This document shows positions 1 to 8,775 of a stretch of DNA of 42,307 nucleotides, in pieces (position 1 is the stretch's first letter; each line of letters opens with the position of its first letter). Source of the DNA: an uncultured Sulfolobales archaeon (GTDB lineage: Archaea; Thermoproteota; Thermoprotei_A; Sulfolobales; NBVN01); NCBI GenBank assembly GCA_938045815.1, contig CALIBI010000029.1, positions 1 to 42,307 on the forward strand. The letters run 5' to 3'. Position numbers and translations under genes: made by a program. The notes under the pieces were generated by a model, which saw only the letters and a program-made list of their open reading frames with translations, was not told where the DNA came from and ran no database searches.

Positions 1-698
1 GTATCAAACAAGAATGAATTGAAAGACTTCAGCACGGGTACGCCCAGCTGGTTCAGCACTACAGTATCAAACAAGAATGAATTGAAAGTTAATGCTATAC
101 TTTATGGGTAACTTGATTACTCTTGTATCAAACAAGAATGAATTGAAAGTCAGCGCAGCAATCAATAACGCAACACTAGTTGTTATGTATCAAACAAGAA
201 TGAATTGAAAGAGTTTAGAGGGGACTACGCCTTTGGTGCGATATGCGGATGGTATCAAACAAGAATGAATTGAAAGACTTAAATGAACGGTTACCTTGGT
301 GACCATCACAAGTTACTGTATCAAACAAGAATGAAAGGAAACGGTTTCGGTTCTGGGTGTATCAAACAAGAATGAATTGAAAGACGCAGGAGGGTCTGCG
401 TAGACTTGGACTGAAAAGAGTCGTATCAAACAAGAATGAATTGAAAGTTACTCTGTATTTTGTGCCTTCCCTTATGCGGTGTACTGCGTAGGTATCAAAC
501 AAGAATGAGTTGAAAGTTCGAGCTCCGCTAGTGTTTCTTCATCAATCTTGAGTATCAAACAAGAATGAGTTGAAAGCACTTAGCTTAGCTTAGTTTGTGT
601 TTAGCTTATGTATCAAACAAGAATGAGTTGAAAGGAATCAGTATCACTACTCGGAGGCATGTGGGGTCACCTCGTATCAAACAAGAATGAATTGAAAG
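1..698 (+). CRISPR. CRISPR array, 12 repeats and 11 spacers, leader-distal end
   Basis: The 25-nt repeat starts GTATCAAAC and ends ATTGAAAG. Repeats start at 1, 64, 125, 187, 252, 318, 359, 423, 492, 552, 610 and 674. Spacers are 38, 36, 37, 40, 41, 21, 39, 44, 35, 33 and 39 nt. The ATTGAAAG end is the usual archaeal 8-nt crRNA 5' tag, so transcription runs left to right and the leader lies before base 1, outside the window. The repeat at 318 has lost 5 nt and is followed by a 21-nt spacer. The repeats at 492, 552 and 610 carry A18G, the first base of the tag. The last repeat is canonical, and no further repeat follows before the cmr promoter. Confidence 0.98.
318..358 (+). repeat. Shortened CRISPR repeat-spacer unit
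   Basis: This unit is 41 nt long, while its neighbours are about 58-69 nt. The repeat (318-337) reads through GAATGA and then ends AAAG, missing five bases of the ATTGAAAG region. Only 21 nt of spacer follow before the next perfect repeat at 359. The simplest reading is one deletion of roughly 20 nt across the repeat-spacer junction. In that case the terminal AAAG may be spacer or partial repeat. A crRNA from this unit would lack a normal tag. Confidence 0.9.
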
Positions 699-752
699 GG
701 TCTTACGGTTTTTGTGTGGTGGGTTTGGTTGTGTTGTTTGATTCTTTTGAAA

Positions 753-760
753 TTTAAATA
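753..760 (+). promoter_or_regulatory. TATA box of the cmr operon
   Basis: TTTAAATA lies 32 bases before the TTG start of cmr4, in the 93-bp gap between the last CRISPR repeat and the operon. A short transcript leader with the Shine-Dalgarno-like GGTGG at 783-787 would result. A TTTTT tract near 711-715 could end array transcription, but read-through into cmr cannot be excluded. Confidence 0.6.
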
Positions 761-791
761 GTGGTTCTGCATATATTTTATTGGTGGAATC

Positions 792-1895
792 TTGCATAGC
801 AGTAGGTTCTTAGTTGAGACTCCATCTGTTTATCAGTTTGTAGATCTCTTTCTGATTGAGGCTGTAACTCATCTTCATGTTGGGGTGGGTCGTGCTTCCG
901 GTGCTGTGGATTTGCCGATACAGAGGGATGAGTATGGTTTCCCATGTATTTACAGTAGTAGTTTGAAGGGTGCTTTCAAGACCGCTATGTTGTGGGCTTT
1001 TTACAAGAAACTTAATAATCTCGGTAACGCGAGAAAGTTAGTTGAGGTTTTGTTAGGTCCGGAACCAGAATCAGAAGAATCTTTTGAGTCAAGTGTTGCG
1101 ATTCTTGATGCGCGATTACTAGCAATGCCTGTGAGAAGTTTGAGAGGAATATACACTTACGTAACATCTCCACATCTACTTAAAAGACTACAAGACTACA
1201 TGATATTAAGCACTAGCGCAGATGAAAAACTAAAGAAAAATATAGAGGAATTATTGAAGAAAGCAGACCAACTCAATCAAGGTAAGTACATATGCATTGG
1301 TGACTGCAACCAACTAAGAGTTGATGAAGTTGGTGGGAAGATAATCTTGCTAGAGGAATTCTGGCTCGATCGCGAATCCTCAAGCCAGCCAGAACCACCT
1401 AAAGAACTACTCAACAAATTTAAGTTAGAGAAACCTCTGCTAATACTCCACGACGATGATGTAAGGGAAGTAGTCAATAGAGCTCTCATCAGGTTAACTC
1501 GAGTAAGACTAAAACCAGAAACAAAAACAGTCCATGAAGGAGGTCTGTGGACCGAGGAATACGTACCGATGAAGACCAGATTCTTCACAGTCATGCTCTT
1601 CAAGAAACCGCCTGCAAGCAAACAATTAATAAGAAACATCACTACGCAAGAAAACATAGATGACGACACCTACATAGAGACCCTAACAAGACTTGGGGTC
1701 CTCACTCAAGACACAGCTAAGGAAGTTAAAGAAAAGCTACAACAAAACAACGTAGACGTGAGTAAAGCTTCAGAAATAGTAGTGATGAACTTGAAGAACA
1801 CTTTACAAGAAGGACTGCGAGTACTAAACAATTACATAATCGTCGGAGGTCATGAAACAATAGGTAGAGGCATCATAAAGCTTGAGGTGGTGTAA
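792..1895 (+). CDS. cmr4: Type III-B RAMP protein Cmr4 (Cas7 backbone and target RNase)
   Basis: Cmr4 forms the backbone of the type III-B effector. Each subunit cuts the bound target RNA at 6-nt intervals. The N-terminal RRM-like RAMP fold is visible, with the signature VDLPIQR (residues 39-45), followed by YSSSLKGAF. Asp40 aligns by position with the catalytic Asp26 of Pyrococcus furiosus Cmr4. The C-terminus has the glycine-rich GGHETIGRG loop typical of Cmr4. The chosen start is TTG 792, with GGTGG five bases upstream and a TATA box at 753. It is the first gene of the operon and overlaps or abuts cmr5. The family runs about 280-370 aa, so 367 aa is long but acceptable. Confidence 0.93.
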   Translation: MHSSRFLVETPSVYQFVDLFLIEAVTHLHVGVGRASGAVDLPIQRDEYGFPCIYSSSLKGAFKTAMLWAFYKKLNNLGNARKLVEVLLGPEPESEESFESSVAILDARLLAMPVRSLRGIYTYVTSPHLLKRLQDYMILSTSADEKLKKNIEELLKKADQLNQGKYICIGDCNQLRVDEVGGKIILLEEFWLDRESSSQPEPPKELLNKFKLEKPLLILHDDDVREVVNRALIRLTRVRLKPETKTVHEGGLWTEEYVPMKTRFFTVMLFKKPPASKQLIRNITTQENIDDDTYIETLTRLGVLTQDTAKEVKEKLQQNNVDVSKASEIVVMNLKNTLQEGLRVLNNYIIVGGHETIGRGIIKLEVV

Positions 1896-1896
1896 G

Positions 1897-2307
1897 GTGG
1901 GAACTAGAGAACCAGCAGACCCAATATACTCAGCACTAGAGATATTCTCGAAGATTGCTGAGGAAGCTAATAGAAGTAACGCAGGATCTAAGCTACGCGC
2001 AAGAGCTCGTGAAGTAATAGGATTAATAGAGGAAGCAGGACTCGTACCAACGTTAAGCTTCTTCTACAGCAAAAAAGATAAAGAAGCTGAAAAAGGTTAC
2101 GAACTCATGCTGAGAGCTATCTTAGAATACCTGAAAAAACTAAACATAATTACGAAAAACGTTGAAACCCTCCTCAGTAACCATAACGAGATGATAGAAA
2201 CCTTAAAAGAATTACGAGGCAAAAGCAGTATCATTTCCCCATTACTCAGACCGTTCTTGATAGAGTTTAAGCGCCTCTGCGAAGCTCTGTGGGAAGAAGA
2301 AAGGTGA
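1897..2307 (+). CDS. cmr5: Type III-B small subunit Cmr5
   Basis: This is a small helical protein of about 136 aa in the position expected for Cmr5, between two RAMP genes. Cmr5 (Cas11 group) lines the inner filament opposite Cmr4 and stabilises the crRNA-target duplex. The N-terminal helix (YSALEIFSKIAEEAN) and the later EKGYELMLRAILEYLKKL fit the family, but there is no catalytic motif. GTG 1897 is chosen because GAGGTGG at 1884-1890 gives good ribosome-binding spacing. An in-frame TTG at 1882 inside cmr4 would add five residues. The identity rests partly on context. Confidence 0.85.
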   Translation: MGTREPADPIYSALEIFSKIAEEANRSNAGSKLRARAREVIGLIEEAGLVPTLSFFYSKKDKEAEKGYELMLRAILEYLKKLNIITKNVETLLSNHNEMIETLKELRGKSSIISPLLRPFLIEFKRLCEALWEEER

Positions 2308-3494
2308 ACCTAGTGAAGGAGAAAAACTCCCTATATGAGAATCTACAAAAAAGTATTGTAGACAAAGATCTTGTGTGTAGCCTGGAGCTAGAAGCAGTTA
2401 CACCAGTTTGGATTGGAGGCTATGACACAAGAACACTCCACAAAAACTCAGGAACAGGTCTCGACCTAGGAAGCGAGGGGTTAAGACCCTCTTCCGTGAA
2501 GGGAGTGTGGAGATGGTGGGCCAGAAGCCTAGTTTCAGCCGCAATATATAAACGCACAGGTAAATTCCCTACAATCCGGATAGCCGACGAACTCATCTCA
2601 GAATTTCTCGGTTCAACTAAATGTAGCTCACATTACCAGTTAGTGATAGATAGCCATGAATATAGCCATGAATTGCAATACGGTGATATAACGTTATCTA
2701 GAAACGTAACTATCAGAGGGATTTTATCTGCCGGAAATAAGTTTCTACTAAGACTCTACAGGCGGACTCAAACAGAGAGCGATCAAGACGCCTTTGCAGT
2801 GTACTCATTAGTACTAGCCCTCGTTCTAGGCGGGATCGGCAGAGCAACTACCCGAGGCTTCGGAAAATTCCTCGTGAAGTGTACGGGAAAGAATTCCTGC
2901 GTTGAGGTCTTGCGAGAAACGTGTATGAAACTTCATAATCTCTATACTAGAGGAGATATTAAGAGTGATGAAGTCGAGAAAATTGTGAGAGAACTTCTAG
3001 AAAGAGGTGTTGAATTAGCTGAGAACATACTAAAAAATAAAGAGCTAAAGCTAGATAAACTCCATGAAAAACCTCTTTTCGAGACACCAGTAAATGGTTA
3101 CTACCAAATTATTGTGTCACCAAGGATCTCTGATACTCGTGGGACAGGAGAGGACATACTTCAAAAAGTAAGGTACATAATCAATAGAGTAGATATGAAT
3201 GAGAAACTAAGAAACGAACACAAATTAATCCTGGGACTACCTCGCCCTAAAATAGAGACGCGTGAAAAATCACTTCGTAGAAAATCACCCATAATTTTCA
3301 CGCCTATTAAGTTACTAGGAGAAGGTTCGTACTACATACTAGTTCTAGGCTTCAAAACATATGATTGGGAAGAAAAAAGATTCAAAATTAATGTTGATGA
3401 AATTGATGTTGATACTGCCTTCATGAATGTCATGAATAACATTAAGAATAATTTAGAGATATCAGGTGAGTCTAATGAGAAAGCCGCGAGATAA
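2304..3494 (+). CDS. cmr1: Type III-B RAMP protein Cmr1
   Basis: Cmr1 (a Cas7 group member, two RRM-like domains) caps the end of the Cmr complex distal to the crRNA tag. The strong signature is RPSSVKGVWRWWAR (about residues 61-74), the Cmr1 version of the RAMP glycine-rich segment. A second glycine-rich stretch, GGIGRATTRGFGKF, lies mid-protein. Length is about 396 aa, normal for the family. GTG 2304 overlaps the cmr5 stop in a GTGA junction. An in-frame GTG at 2289 would add five residues. Confidence 0.9.
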   Translation: MNLVKEKNSLYENLQKSIVDKDLVCSLELEAVTPVWIGGYDTRTLHKNSGTGLDLGSEGLRPSSVKGVWRWWARSLVSAAIYKRTGKFPTIRIADELISEFLGSTKCSSHYQLVIDSHEYSHELQYGDITLSRNVTIRGILSAGNKFLLRLYRRTQTESDQDAFAVYSLVLALVLGGIGRATTRGFGKFLVKCTGKNSCVEVLRETCMKLHNLYTRGDIKSDEVEKIVRELLERGVELAENILKNKELKLDKLHEKPLFETPVNGYYQIIVSPRISDTRGTGEDILQKVRYIINRVDMNEKLRNEHKLILGLPRPKIETREKSLRRKSPIIFTPIKLLGEGSYYILVLGFKTYDWEEKRFKINVDEIDVDTAFMNVMNNIKNNLEISGESNEKAAR

Positions 3495-4389
3495 GTCTCA
3501 AAAACCTATGACGCTCTTCCCGAAAGTACAGAAGATTAAAGGTAGTATAGAGGATCTCAATTTATTCACGTATGTTGTTCTTGCTGGTTCATATGTGAAT
3601 TCTTTGGGAAGTGGTAGTCGGCCGAAGAAGAAGAGGGAGTTTCTCGAAAATCTGTGCAGAATGAGTATTGTAAGTGTTGGTTCTGCTACCTTATCGCGGG
3701 TTCGTGAGAGCTTAGATAATATTAGGGATGCGTTGCTTAGGAATGGCTATCACGTGAAGAAATGTCGGATAGTGAGCGAGTGGAGAGGGCTCGTAGGTGT
3801 TGGTAGTACGTTTGGGAAGACTCTCTTTGAGGTAGGTCTTTCTTTTGATCCTGTTCTTAACGTGCCTTATATTCCGTCTTCTTCGTTGAAGGGAGCGTTT
3901 AGGCACGTGCTCGAGCAGCAAGGTAAGAAGAATGAAGCAACACAGATTTTCGGGAGTGAGAAGAGCATGGGACTTGTTGGGGTTACTGACGCTTATCCTG
4001 TTCCTACGGCTTCCGAGCATGGATTCAGGTTGTTTGATCCTGATGTCCTAACACCGCACTACTCTGGTGAATATGTGAGGACGGAGCTTGACGTGAAGCC
4101 AGTGCCCGTAGTTTTTGTTGCGATAGCACCGGGAGTGGAGTTTGAGTTCTACATATACTACGATAGGAACTTGCAGGTTTTGCAGAGAGAGCAGTCGCGC
4201 AAAGTAAGTGGGGTTCATGTTTATGAGGGTGACTTAGCTCAAGCACTTAAGGGAACTCAGGTATCAGTTGATCAGTTACCGTTGGTTGATTATGCGGTTA
4301 TTTATGCGTTAACACGTGGTATTGGTGCTAAGACATCGATCGGTTACTCTAGGTTTAAGTTACTTGAGTATATAACGGTGAGTGACTGA
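3475..4389 (+). CDS. cmr6: Type III-B RAMP protein Cmr6
   Basis: Cmr6 is a Cas7-group RAMP at the head of the Cmr filament. Diagnostic segments are YIPSSSLKGAF (residues 132-142), the DVLTPHY motif, and the C-terminal GAKTSIGYSRFK (from about residue 285). All are typical of Cmr6. The start is ATG 3475, with GGTGAG at 3465-3470. An in-frame GTG at 3466 is an alternative. It overlaps cmr1 by 20 bases and shares a base with the cmr2 start (TGATG), so translation is probably coupled. Coding-strand composition turns sharply G/T-rich from about base 3530. Confidence 0.9.
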   Translation: MRKPRDKSQKPMTLFPKVQKIKGSIEDLNLFTYVVLAGSYVNSLGSGSRPKKKREFLENLCRMSIVSVGSATLSRVRESLDNIRDALLRNGYHVKKCRIVSEWRGLVGVGSTFGKTLFEVGLSFDPVLNVPYIPSSSLKGAFRHVLEQQGKKNEATQIFGSEKSMGLVGVTDAYPVPTASEHGFRLFDPDVLTPHYSGEYVRTELDVKPVPVVFVAIAPGVEFEFYIYYDRNLQVLQREQSRKVSGVHVYEGDLAQALKGTQVSVDQLPLVDYAVIYALTRGIGAKTSIGYSRFKLLEYITVSD

Positions 4390-7300
4390 TGCAGGAATTC
4401 TATAGGTTGAAGATTGCGGCTCTCCTGCATGATCCACCAAGCAAGCCTTGGCTAATAATTAGTGATAAGAATCACGAAGAAAAAGCTAAGGAAATCATTA
4501 AGCAGTTAACAGGTTTTAATGAGATACCGGGTAAGGTGAGAGAAGCTGATAGGCTGGCTGCTAGCATTGATAGATACCTGCTCTCTATCGTGATGGGTAA
4601 AGAAAACATACATGGCTTCCTTCCAGTGAAGGAGTTAAAACTCAAAAATACTATTAATCCGCTTTTCGAGACGGAAATACAGAACGTACTTGATGAGAAA
4701 GCTGAGAAGAATTACTGGGACGAACTCAAGATTCTAAGTAGGGTAGGAGACTTAAGACTCAGGTACTTACTGCTTTACGGTCTCTACGAGCTACTCTGGA
4801 TTAATGCGGGACTCCCAGTCGGTCCTGCAGACACACGTGTACCAACTCACACAGTCTTCGATCACAACTACGCTACAGCAACAGCTCTTAACTGGGTTTA
4901 CGGGAAAGGAGGTATTCTGGTAGGTCTTGACGTAGCTGGCGTTCAGGAATTCATAAGATCGAGCAGAAAGTTGAGAGACGCGTGGACTTCAAGCTACATA
5001 GTCTCAGCACTACTCTGGTACACGATACTACCCCTAGTGAGTCAGTTAGGTCCTGACGTAGCTATCATGCCATCACTGAGACTCAACCCATTATATCATC
5101 ACTGGCTCTTCTGGGAATTAGTGAAGCAGCAAGGAGACTTAGCTAATGTTAAGCAGGAGCTTGAGAAGGTGCGAAGTCTCGTCTACTTAGGCACCCAGAG
5201 TATGTATGAGGAACTCCAAATCCCACCCTACGCAACCCTGCCCGAGAGAGCTGTTCTCCTACTCCCGAGCACTGGTTTAGTGGCTGGGTTACTTGGTAGT
5301 AACGTTGAGGAGGGGTTAATGAAGAGATTTGAAAGAGGTTGGAAACTGCTCTGGAGTATTGCACGAGAACTAGCTAAAAAGAAAGTAGAGGTAGCTTCAG
5401 GACGTAGAGACTTGTGCTGGGAATTCATTCACAAAGTTTTCGAGACATACGAGAAGGAGTTTAGAGAATCACGTTTTGATGAAGTACCACCACTCACTCT
5501 ACGTGTTGAGGTTACGCAAATTCGGAAGAGTGAGAAGGATAAGTGGAGGCTCTATAGCGATGCTTACAAGAAACTCTCGAAAATTATGGGGCTCAGCAAG
5601 TATAGGAGGCTGGATCCAGCGGCTAAGCTAGGTCTCGACGCGTTAACTGAGAAAGTATTTGGTAGTAGCATCGGTTACCCGAGGAGATCCGGGAAAGGAT
5701 TCGAGTACTGCACGTCCTGCGGGGTTTTGCCGGCGCTCGTAGTCTTGCCTGCCAGAGAAGGCAGAGAGTTAAGAGAAGACGAGTACGGTCTCTCCATAAT
5801 CATGGCGGTAGAAGGTGTTGAAGCAGAGAAAATAGAAGAGTATTTACGTGCTCTAAGGAGAGGTGAGGAACCTCCAGAACTCAAGAGGTTTACGGAGCTA
5901 CGCAGCCAACTCATGAGCCAGCTCGAACGCCTTAAGCAAGTCTTCACACCTGGTGAGAGATTATGTCCGTGGTGCTTTCTCAAGAGGATTATCGGTCTCG
6001 AGCCAGGAATACTTAATACTCTCCTCCTCGGCGTGGAGGAGAGAGGAATCGAGAAGTTCATCAGCAGTTTCTTACTGGAGAAACCCACAGAAGAAAGAAG
6101 CTTTCTTGAGTTCCCATCAGTTTCCGACGTAGCTTCACTCAGACTCAAGGAAAGACTTGCTGAGCATGAGGAAGGAATAATAGAGAAGATTGAGGAAGCT
6201 AGACAGAAAAATAGGGAGCTAGTGGAGGAAGAATTACTAACACTAGTCAAGGCCGCGGCAAGAAGATCACGCACGATGTGGCTTAGTGAAAAGAAGTTAA
6301 TAGAGAGAATCGAGAAAGCACCACTCAGTGAGGAAAGTAAGATGATTCTTAAGGGGCTCTTACTACTCAATCCAGAGCTGCTCTGGCTTAGTAGTGACGT
6401 AATAAAGAGGAATTGGTGGGATAAAATACTTGGTGAGCTCGGAGTATCCGGATATCTCTGGAAATATTATGGATTACTGATTGCTGACGGAGATAGTATT
6501 GGTGAGTTGGTCGAGGGTAAGCCCACAGTCTTTAACCCGTTCAGCGAGCGTGAGGAACGAGAGAAGTTACCGGAATGGGTGAGAGAGTTACTTGTTAAGT
6601 TATTGAGTGCGTCAGGTGAAGGAGATTTCCAGAAACTCCTTAAAGCAATGATAGAATGTGCTATGGGTGAGTGCAGTTCCCTTGATGAGTGGGCTAAGAT
6701 CCTCAGTAGAGAGCTAAGGCTACCACGAGAAACTATTGATGAAAGACTTAAGCGAGCTAAAGAGATCATTGAATCCATCCTCTCAGAATCTGAACTCCCT
6801 ATAAGCATCTCGTATCATACAGCACTGAGTGCGACTCTAGCAAGGCAGGCATTACTGGATACCTCAGTCATCGCTAATCTCGGCGGCTTCGTGGTATACG
6901 CGGGTGGTGATGATCTCCTAGCTTTCCTGCCTGTTGATGAACCATTATACGCGACCTACGTTAGTCGTAGGTTATTCGCGGGAGCTGATCTTCGCGAGAG
7001 CGACAAGCCGCTGGTACCGCGTGTCGAGCCAGGTAAGGGCTTCGTGAGAGTAGTGAACGCGTATCTCCCCGCATTACCAGGTGTTGGCAGGAGTTACTGT
7101 GTCTATGTTGCTCATTACCTCTACCCGCTCCAAACAGTGCTTCGCCGCGCACGAGAGGCACTAAAGACTGCGAAAAACAGCATGGTGTTGAAGCTCCAGC
7201 TACATGGTCGCAGAGATACGCTATATAAGGACTTCCAGGTTATTGTTTATAGTCCCAGAGGTGGTGAGGAAGTAACGGCGATACCTCTCTCACTCAGCAG

Positions 7301-7751
7301 GGTAACACATCTCGAACAACTTGAACATTACTCACTCAACTACCTCGATGGGGTGGGCACCTTATCTCTGGTCGCGAATGACTTACTAAGGAAGCTCAAA
7401 CCCCTCACCGATAAACCCGAATACTCCGTAAACCTCCTCAGAGACGCGGAGGAAGTAAAAGAGCAGATTCTCCAGACCGCAAAGAGATTCGCCGACAGAA
7501 GTGAGGGTTTGGACCTAACGTTTAAGTTGTTTGAGAGGATCCTCCAACGCAACTCTACTGAGAAAGTGAAGAGGGGTCAGAAAGTCGTGTGGCCGAGTCT
7601 AGAGAACTTAGTGAGTAGTGAAGTATGGCGTACTCCGTTCCTCGCTAGCTGGGTCGAGCACGTGAGCGAGGACGGTAGGGTTGAGGAGTGGCATCTCCTA
7701 ACAAGTCTAACTCGCTCAGTCCGCCTCCTTAGAGGGGGGATGAGAACATGA
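4389..7751 (+). CDS. cmr2: Type III-B large subunit Cmr2 (Cas10), cyclic-oligoadenylate synthase
   Basis: Cas10 is the signature large subunit of type III effectors. On target RNA binding its palm domains make cyclic oligoadenylates from ATP, and the HD domain can cut ssDNA. At 1120 aa it shows all modules in order: the HD motif H14-D15 in LLHDPPSKPW; a zinc-ribbon with C441-x2-C444 and C526-x2-C529; a first palm with D700-G-D702; and a second palm with the cyclase motif GGDD at 839-842. Nothing essential is visibly missing. A C-terminal helical domain follows. It shares a base with the cmr6 stop and overlaps cmr3 by four bases. The downstream Csx1 effector supports a working cOA pathway. Confidence 0.96.
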   Translation: MQEFYRLKIAALLHDPPSKPWLIISDKNHEEKAKEIIKQLTGFNEIPGKVREADRLAASIDRYLLSIVMGKENIHGFLPVKELKLKNTINPLFETEIQNVLDEKAEKNYWDELKILSRVGDLRLRYLLLYGLYELLWINAGLPVGPADTRVPTHTVFDHNYATATALNWVYGKGGILVGLDVAGVQEFIRSSRKLRDAWTSSYIVSALLWYTILPLVSQLGPDVAIMPSLRLNPLYHHWLFWELVKQQGDLANVKQELEKVRSLVYLGTQSMYEELQIPPYATLPERAVLLLPSTGLVAGLLGSNVEEGLMKRFERGWKLLWSIARELAKKKVEVASGRRDLCWEFIHKVFETYEKEFRESRFDEVPPLTLRVEVTQIRKSEKDKWRLYSDAYKKLSKIMGLSKYRRLDPAAKLGLDALTEKVFGSSIGYPRRSGKGFEYCTSCGVLPALVVLPAREGRELREDEYGLSIIMAVEGVEAEKIEEYLRALRRGEEPPELKRFTELRSQLMSQLERLKQVFTPGERLCPWCFLKRIIGLEPGILNTLLLGVEERGIEKFISSFLLEKPTEERSFLEFPSVSDVASLRLKERLAEHEEGIIEKIEEARQKNRELVEEELLTLVKAAARRSRTMWLSEKKLIERIEKAPLSEESKMILKGLLLLNPELLWLSSDVIKRNWWDKILGELGVSGYLWKYYGLLIADGDSIGELVEGKPTVFNPFSEREEREKLPEWVRELLVKLLSASGEGDFQKLLKAMIECAMGECSSLDEWAKILSRELRLPRETIDERLKRAKEIIESILSESELPISISYHTALSATLARQALLDTSVIANLGGFVVYAGGDDLLAFLPVDEPLYATYVSRRLFAGADLRESDKPLVPRVEPGKGFVRVVNAYLPALPGVGRSYCVYVAHYLYPLQTVLRRAREALKTAKNSMVLKLQLHGRRDTLYKDFQVIVYSPRGGEEVTAIPLSLSRVTHLEQLEHYSLNYLDGVGTLSLVANDLLRKLKPLTDKPEYSVNLLRDAEEVKEQILQTAKRFADRSEGLDLTFKLFERILQRNSTEKVKRGQKVVWPSLENLVSSEVWRTPFLASWVEHVSEDGRVEEWHLLTSLTRSVRLLRGGMRT

Positions 7752-8761
7752 ATGAGGCTAGAGTTAAGGTCACACCACTCGAGCCTCTGTTGCTCAGAGG
7801 GCCTGGTGAGTTTGACCCGTCGGCCAGGGGCGTTACGAGCAGTGCACAGTCCATTGCTTGGCCATCCCCAAGCACGCTAGCAGGCCTCCTATTAACTCAT
7901 CTTACGAAGCACTCATCAAGGAAAGCTTCCAGCTGGCCTGATCTCCTGGAAAAATATAAAGAACTCATGAGGAGCAGCGGGTTGATGTGGGTTCGCGGAC
8001 CTTACTTCATTGATGAGGAGAAAGAGATTTACGTCCCTCTCCTACTGGGGGACTTCATTCTCGTCAATCTAAGGCAGCTTAGATACTACTTTAAAGAATT
8101 ACTGAGGGGTCTAGAGAAACACGGGGACATATCTAAAGTAACTAGATATCTCCGTAAACATAGTAAGAAAACCTGGTATCAGGAGAGGGTAGTGATATCA
8201 CTTCGTAGCAGGGAGGGAGTAAAGACCGTGAGGGAGGGCTTCCTCTACTCCACCACCCTCGCATGCTTTCAGGAAGGCAGCTTCGCTGTGGAAATCGGGA
8301 TCAAGAATGATGTATCGTCGCTGAGTAATCGCGCGGCAGTATTTGGTGGAGAGGGCAGGGTCGTGAGGATCGAAGTAGATAGTGAGAAACCAATTACAGA
8401 AGAACTCTCTAAGTTTAAAGGAGGATATGTCCTCCTCCTCTCACCCCTCATAATCCCAGCCGCTAGCCCCACATTAGTGAGGAAAGATGGAAAGGCTCTA
8501 GTAGTTGTTACGGGCAGGCAACTAATCGCTGAGCTCTTGATCGGGAGGGTTGGGATTAGGGGGCTTGGTTACGCTATGGCTGAACACGTAAGGAAGCCTA
8601 TATATCCTGCAATACTAGAAGGATCAATTCTACGTCTTGAGGAATGCAGTAATGATGTAAAAACCTACTCTGCGTACGCTTGTCTTCCTAGTCAGTTCTG
8701 GGCAAAGATTGAGTCGCTCGCAATGCTTGGATTCGGTAGCTTTGTACCTCTAGAATCCTGA
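7748..8761 (+). CDS. cmr3: Type III-B RAMP protein Cmr3 (Cas5 group)
   Basis: Cmr3 is the Cas5-like subunit that, with Cas10, holds the 5' tag of the crRNA. The family signatures seen are the N-terminal LEPLLLRGPGEF (residues 11-22; usually LEPLLFRDGRPF), the PSPSTLAGLLLT segment (39-50), and the mid-protein REGFLYS and FAVEIGI elements. Length is 337 aa, normal for Cmr3. The ATG lies inside the cmr2 stop (ATGA overlap). A 14-base gap separates it from csx1. Confidence 0.9.
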   Translation: MNEARVKVTPLEPLLLRGPGEFDPSARGVTSSAQSIAWPSPSTLAGLLLTHLTKHSSRKASSWPDLLEKYKELMRSSGLMWVRGPYFIDEEKEIYVPLLLGDFILVNLRQLRYYFKELLRGLEKHGDISKVTRYLRKHSKKTWYQERVVISLRSREGVKTVREGFLYSTTLACFQEGSFAVEIGIKNDVSSLSNRAAVFGGEGRVVRIEVDSEKPITEELSKFKGGYVLLLSPLIIPAASPTLVRKDGKALVVVTGRQLIAELLIGRVGIRGLGYAMAEHVRKPIYPAILEGSILRLEECSNDVKTYSAYACLPSQFWAKIESLAMLGFGSFVPLES

Positions 8762-8775
8762 GTCTGGGGGGTAGG

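Noticed and set aside
384-422. Palindromic bases (ACGCAG/CTGCGT) in spacer 7
   Set aside because: Short and expected by chance; spacers can contain palindromes from the source DNA.
606-797. Minus-strand open frame across the end of the CRISPR array
   Set aside because: It is made of repeat and spacer DNA, as is usual for chance frames in arrays.
5675-6370. Long minus-strand frame within cmr2 (231 codons)
   Set aside because: Serine/leucine-rich shadow frame opposite a clear Cas10 sequence with intact motifs; no promoter or ribosome site.
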